From contig CBDURG010000040.1 in the NCBI GenBank assembly GCA_965369805.1, forward strand, positions 1-15,067: 15,067 nucleotides of DNA, given 5' to 3'. Source of the DNA: JAGLRQ01 sp965369805. Its GTDB lineage: Bacteria; Auribacterota; UBA6266. This document shows, in pieces, positions 13,851 through 15,067 of this stretch (positions within the stretch are counted from its first letter, which is position 1; each line of letters begins with the position of its first letter). A program made the translations under genes and the position numbers. The notes beneath the pieces were generated by a model, which saw only the letters and a program-made list of their open reading frames with translations, did no database searches and had not been told where the DNA came from.

Positions 13851-14270
13851 TTAATGATTGCCATTTTCATCATTGAAAAAGTTGACATTAACAACTGTAT
13901 TTCCTCTTTCTATTTTTGATTTAACCCACTTTCTAATAAGGCGCTTAATCTGAACACGCGGAAAAGGAATTATTAACAGAAAACCCAAGATATCAGTAAT
14001 AAATCCGGGCGTTATGAGAAGCACGCCCCCCGCAAAAACCATAACTCCGTCTATAATCTGTTCCGCGGGCATAATGCTTTTACCCACGTTCCTGTTAAAC
14101 TCATACCATACCCTAAGGCCTTCCAGTTTTGCCATGCAAGCTCCGAGAACCCCCGTAAAGACAATTATCAAAACAGTATTAAATGCCCCTATCAGGCTCC
14201 CGATCTTTATAAGAAGATAAAGCTCTGCGGCAGGTAAAACAGTAAACAGTAAAATTAAATAGAAAAACAT
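13851..14270 (-). CDS. fxsA: FxsA family membrane protein
   Basis: Residues from the ATG at 14270 (139 in total) give a multi-helix membrane protein: FFYLILLFTVLPAAELYLLIKIG, then FNTVLIIVFTGVLGACMAKLEGLRVW, IMPAEQIIDGVMVFAGGVLLITPGFITDILGFLLIIP, and a basic tail. This is the FxsA pattern, including LPAAELYLLI and GGVLLITPGFITDILGFLLIIP. The frame is open up to 14318, but the added 16 residues (MVVCDRML...) do not look like FxsA, and AAAGG lies eight bases before the ATG at 14270. FxsA in E. coli lessens exclusion of phage T7 by F plasmid; its normal role is unclear. It is the first gene of the minus-strand run. Length is near normal (E. coli 158). Confidence 0.87.
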   Translation of the reverse strand: MFFYLILLFTVLPAAELYLLIKIGSLIGAFNTVLIIVFTGVLGACMAKLEGLRVWYEFNRNVGKSIMPAEQIIDGVMVFAGGVLLITPGFITDILGFLLIIPFPRVQIKRLIRKWVKSKIERGNTVVNVNFFNDENGNH

Positions 14271-14298
14271 TTCATCAACCTTTCTTAAATGAATTAGC

Positions 14299-14307
14299 AT
14301 TCTATCA
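14299..14307 (-). promoter_or_regulatory. Possible extended -10 promoter for fxsA
   Basis: On the minus strand TGATAGAAT matches an extended -10 (TGn followed by TAGAAT, one mismatch from TATAAT). Transcription would start near 14292, giving a leader of about 22 bases with the AAAGG ribosome-binding site. No -35 element is found at the right spacing. Confidence 0.35.
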
Positions 14308-14419
14308 CATACAACCATTAAATACGTAGTTTAATGTCAAAATGCCGGTTTTCCACCGCGACTGATATTTTTCAATATATACAACATTTTATTTTTATAT
14401 TAAATTCTTATACTTATAA

Positions 14420-14556
14420 ATGCAAGCGACAAAGCTATTGAAGTTTCAAATGTCAGCAAAAATTTCAGCGGTATTCCCGCTGTAAAAGATATCTCTTTCG
14501 CGGTAACCAAAGGTGAAGTACTCGGGTTCCTCGGGCCAAACGGCGCCGGAAAAAAG
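14420..14556 (+). pseudogene. Truncated ABC transporter ATPase (N-terminal remnant)
   Basis: From 14434 the plus strand reads AIEVSNVSKNF, then GIPAVKDISFAVTKGEVLGF and LGPNGAGK, a clear N-terminus of an ABC ATPase up to Walker A, then breaks off. An ATG at 14420 is one base out of frame with it; one missing A in the AAA run at 14431-14433 would restore MQATKAIEVSNVSK, so the start looks frameshifted. The Walker A Lys is followed by Lys-Arg-Arg-Ala and a stop rather than Thr/Ser-Thr. No Walker B, signature or permease is present. ATPases with this opening are usual in GldA-type or multidrug ABC-2 transporters. This cannot be functional as it stands. Confidence 0.78.
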
Positions 14557-14857
14557 CGCCGGGCCTGAAATAATAAACAATTTCCTGTGGCTTCTCATGG
14601 AAGAAAAAGCTAAGAGCGTTTTTTCCGATAATGTTACGGCACTTTCCGCAAACGGCCTTGCAAACCCCGAAATCACAATAACACTCACAGGAAAAGACAC
14701 CAGCGTAAAATTATATATAGGATCCCAAAAGGAAAATTCTTACTTTGCCTCAACTGAAGAAGGGAAATTTATATATCTTATCTCTCCAAAAATCCCCGAG
14801 GCTGTTGAGAAGATATTAATCCACGCTTCCCGCAAGCTGCCTGCTGCAAAGCTGTAA
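14557..14857 (+). pseudogene. C-terminal remnant of a DUF4340 protein fused to the ABC remnant
   Basis: In the reading frame of a GTG at 14513, the sequence after the junction encodes SAGPEIINNFLWLLMEEKA, NVTALSANGLANPEITITLT, KLYIGSQKENSYFASTEEG and FIYLISPKIPEAVEKI, then stops at 14857. The pattern GL-x-x-P-x-x-x-I-x-L-T, then IG...YFA...YLIS, is typical of DUF4340 domains. These belong to the last gene of ABC operons with a GldA ATPase, a GldF permease, a GldG-like protein and DUF4340. Finding the start of the first gene joined to the end of the last suggests one internal deletion. The N-terminal part of this open frame is antisense-free but only an out-of-frame read of the ABC sequence. 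Expression is unlikely. Confidence 0.72.
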
Positions 14858-14921
14858 ACACCTGTGACCACAACGTTATGAACGCGTGATCATGGTACAG
14901 GCCCGAAAAAGCACGTTCATC

Positions 14922-14946
14922 CCATTCCACCCCGGGGGTGGAATGG
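14922..14946. terminator. Perfect 12-bp inverted repeat between convergent genes
   Basis: CCATTCCACCCC (14922-14933) and GGGGTGGAATGG (14935-14946) form a perfect inverted repeat with one base between. It lies 12 bases past the stop of the minus-strand gene at the right edge and 64 bases past the end of the plus-strand DUF4340 relic. On the plus strand a T-rich stretch follows (TTACTTTAGTTTT), so it may terminate in both directions. The T-run is broken, so it is not a textbook intrinsic terminator. Confidence 0.5.
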
Positions 14947-14958
14947 TTACTTTAGTTT

Positions 14959-15066
14959 TCACTGTGCTCTAAATTCCCATGTTTCACTAACCGGGCTTAC
15001 ATCCGGCCCGACTACAGCCTTAACGTCCCAATAATATCTTACCCCCCCTAATGTTACATAATCAGG
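14959..15066 (-). CDS. C-terminal end of a probable fibronectin-III-like protein (5' end outside window)
   Basis: Only the last 35 codons are inside the window, reading on the minus strand to a TGA at 14959-14961. They encode PDYVTLGGVRYYWDVKAVVG and then PDVSPVSETWEFRAQ. A YYWDVKA strand followed by a Ser-x-x-x-Trp-x-Phe end is the usual final part of a fibronectin type III or related beta-sandwich repeat in secreted or cell-surface bacterial proteins. It could be a substrate of the secretion system nearby, but nothing shows this. No codon-level defects are seen. Confidence 0.55.
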   Translation of the reverse strand, partial: PDYVTLGGVRYYWDVKAVVGPDVSPVSETWEFRAQ

Positions 15067-15067
15067 A

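Noticed and set aside
14335..14340. TTGACA (minus strand) as the -35 box of fxsA
   Set aside because: A perfect consensus, but it lies 30 bases from the TAGAAT -10 candidate, too far for one sigma-70 promoter, and no -10 sits at 16-18 bases.
14513..14857. 114-codon plus-strand frame as a real chimeric gene
   Set aside because: Its first 14 codons are an out-of-frame read of the ABC ATPase sequence, and the rest is only a DUF4340 C-terminus, so a deletion relic is the simpler reading.

Overview
The window looks like a chromosomal segment of a Gram-negative (diderm) bacterium of moderate to low GC content. It encodes an inner-membrane assembly platform of the type II secretion / type IV pilus superfamily, HflK/HflC and cyclic-di-GMP signalling proteins. 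Start codons are mixed (ATG, GTG, TTG), many with good Shine-Dalgarno sites. The intergenic regions carry degenerate word-like repeats of a kind I associate with uncultivated environmental lineages (Omnitrophota- or Desantisbacteria-like). That lineage guess is inference and weak.

Almost everything is on the minus strand and is best read from high to low coordinates. The far right edge (14959-15066) holds the C-terminal tail of a probable fibronectin-III-like surface or secreted protein, followed by a perfect hairpin. Convergent to it, on the plus strand, is a relic (14420-14857). It is the start of an ABC-transporter ATPase cut at its Walker A motif and joined to the C-terminal part of a DUF4340 protein, which is what one large deletion in a GldA/GldF/GldG/DUF4340-type operon would leave. 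Next on the minus strand come fxsA, a small stand-alone zinc-ribbon-like protein, hflK-hflC (4-base overlap) and a GAF-HD-GYP-PilZ protein that should hydrolyse and sense c-di-GMP.

The core is a secretion/pilus cluster: a lone receiver-domain protein, a lone PilZ protein, the GspE/PilB ATPase, the GspF/PilC platform protein, a GspG-like major (pseudo)pilin with the best ribosome-binding site in the window and its own promoter, GspI/PilV-like and GspJ/PilW-like minor pilins, a strong intrinsic terminator, a large GspK-like tip pseudopilin, then a fused PilM-PilN protein and the start of PilO, which runs off the left edge. The order E-F-G-I-J-K-L-M is that of a type II secretion operon, but the L and M positions are filled by recognisably PilM/PilN- and PilO-like proteins. 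The PilM-PilN fusion keeps the PilN INLLP motif inside the linker. No secretin, prepilin peptidase, PilT or GspC is present; some may lie beyond the left edge.

Likely working model: GspE and GspF drive assembly of a pseudopilus from the GspG-like subunit, with an I-J-K tip. The PilM-PilN fusion and PilO couple the ATPase to the periplasm. The receiver, PilZ and GAF-HD-GYP-PilZ proteins tie activity to phosphorelay and c-di-GMP. The most unusual points are the PilM-PilN fusion, the beta-sandwich-like insert in the GspK-like tip protein, palindromes beside two internal promoters, the repeat-filled spacer at 2323-2641, and the deletion relic at 14420-14857.
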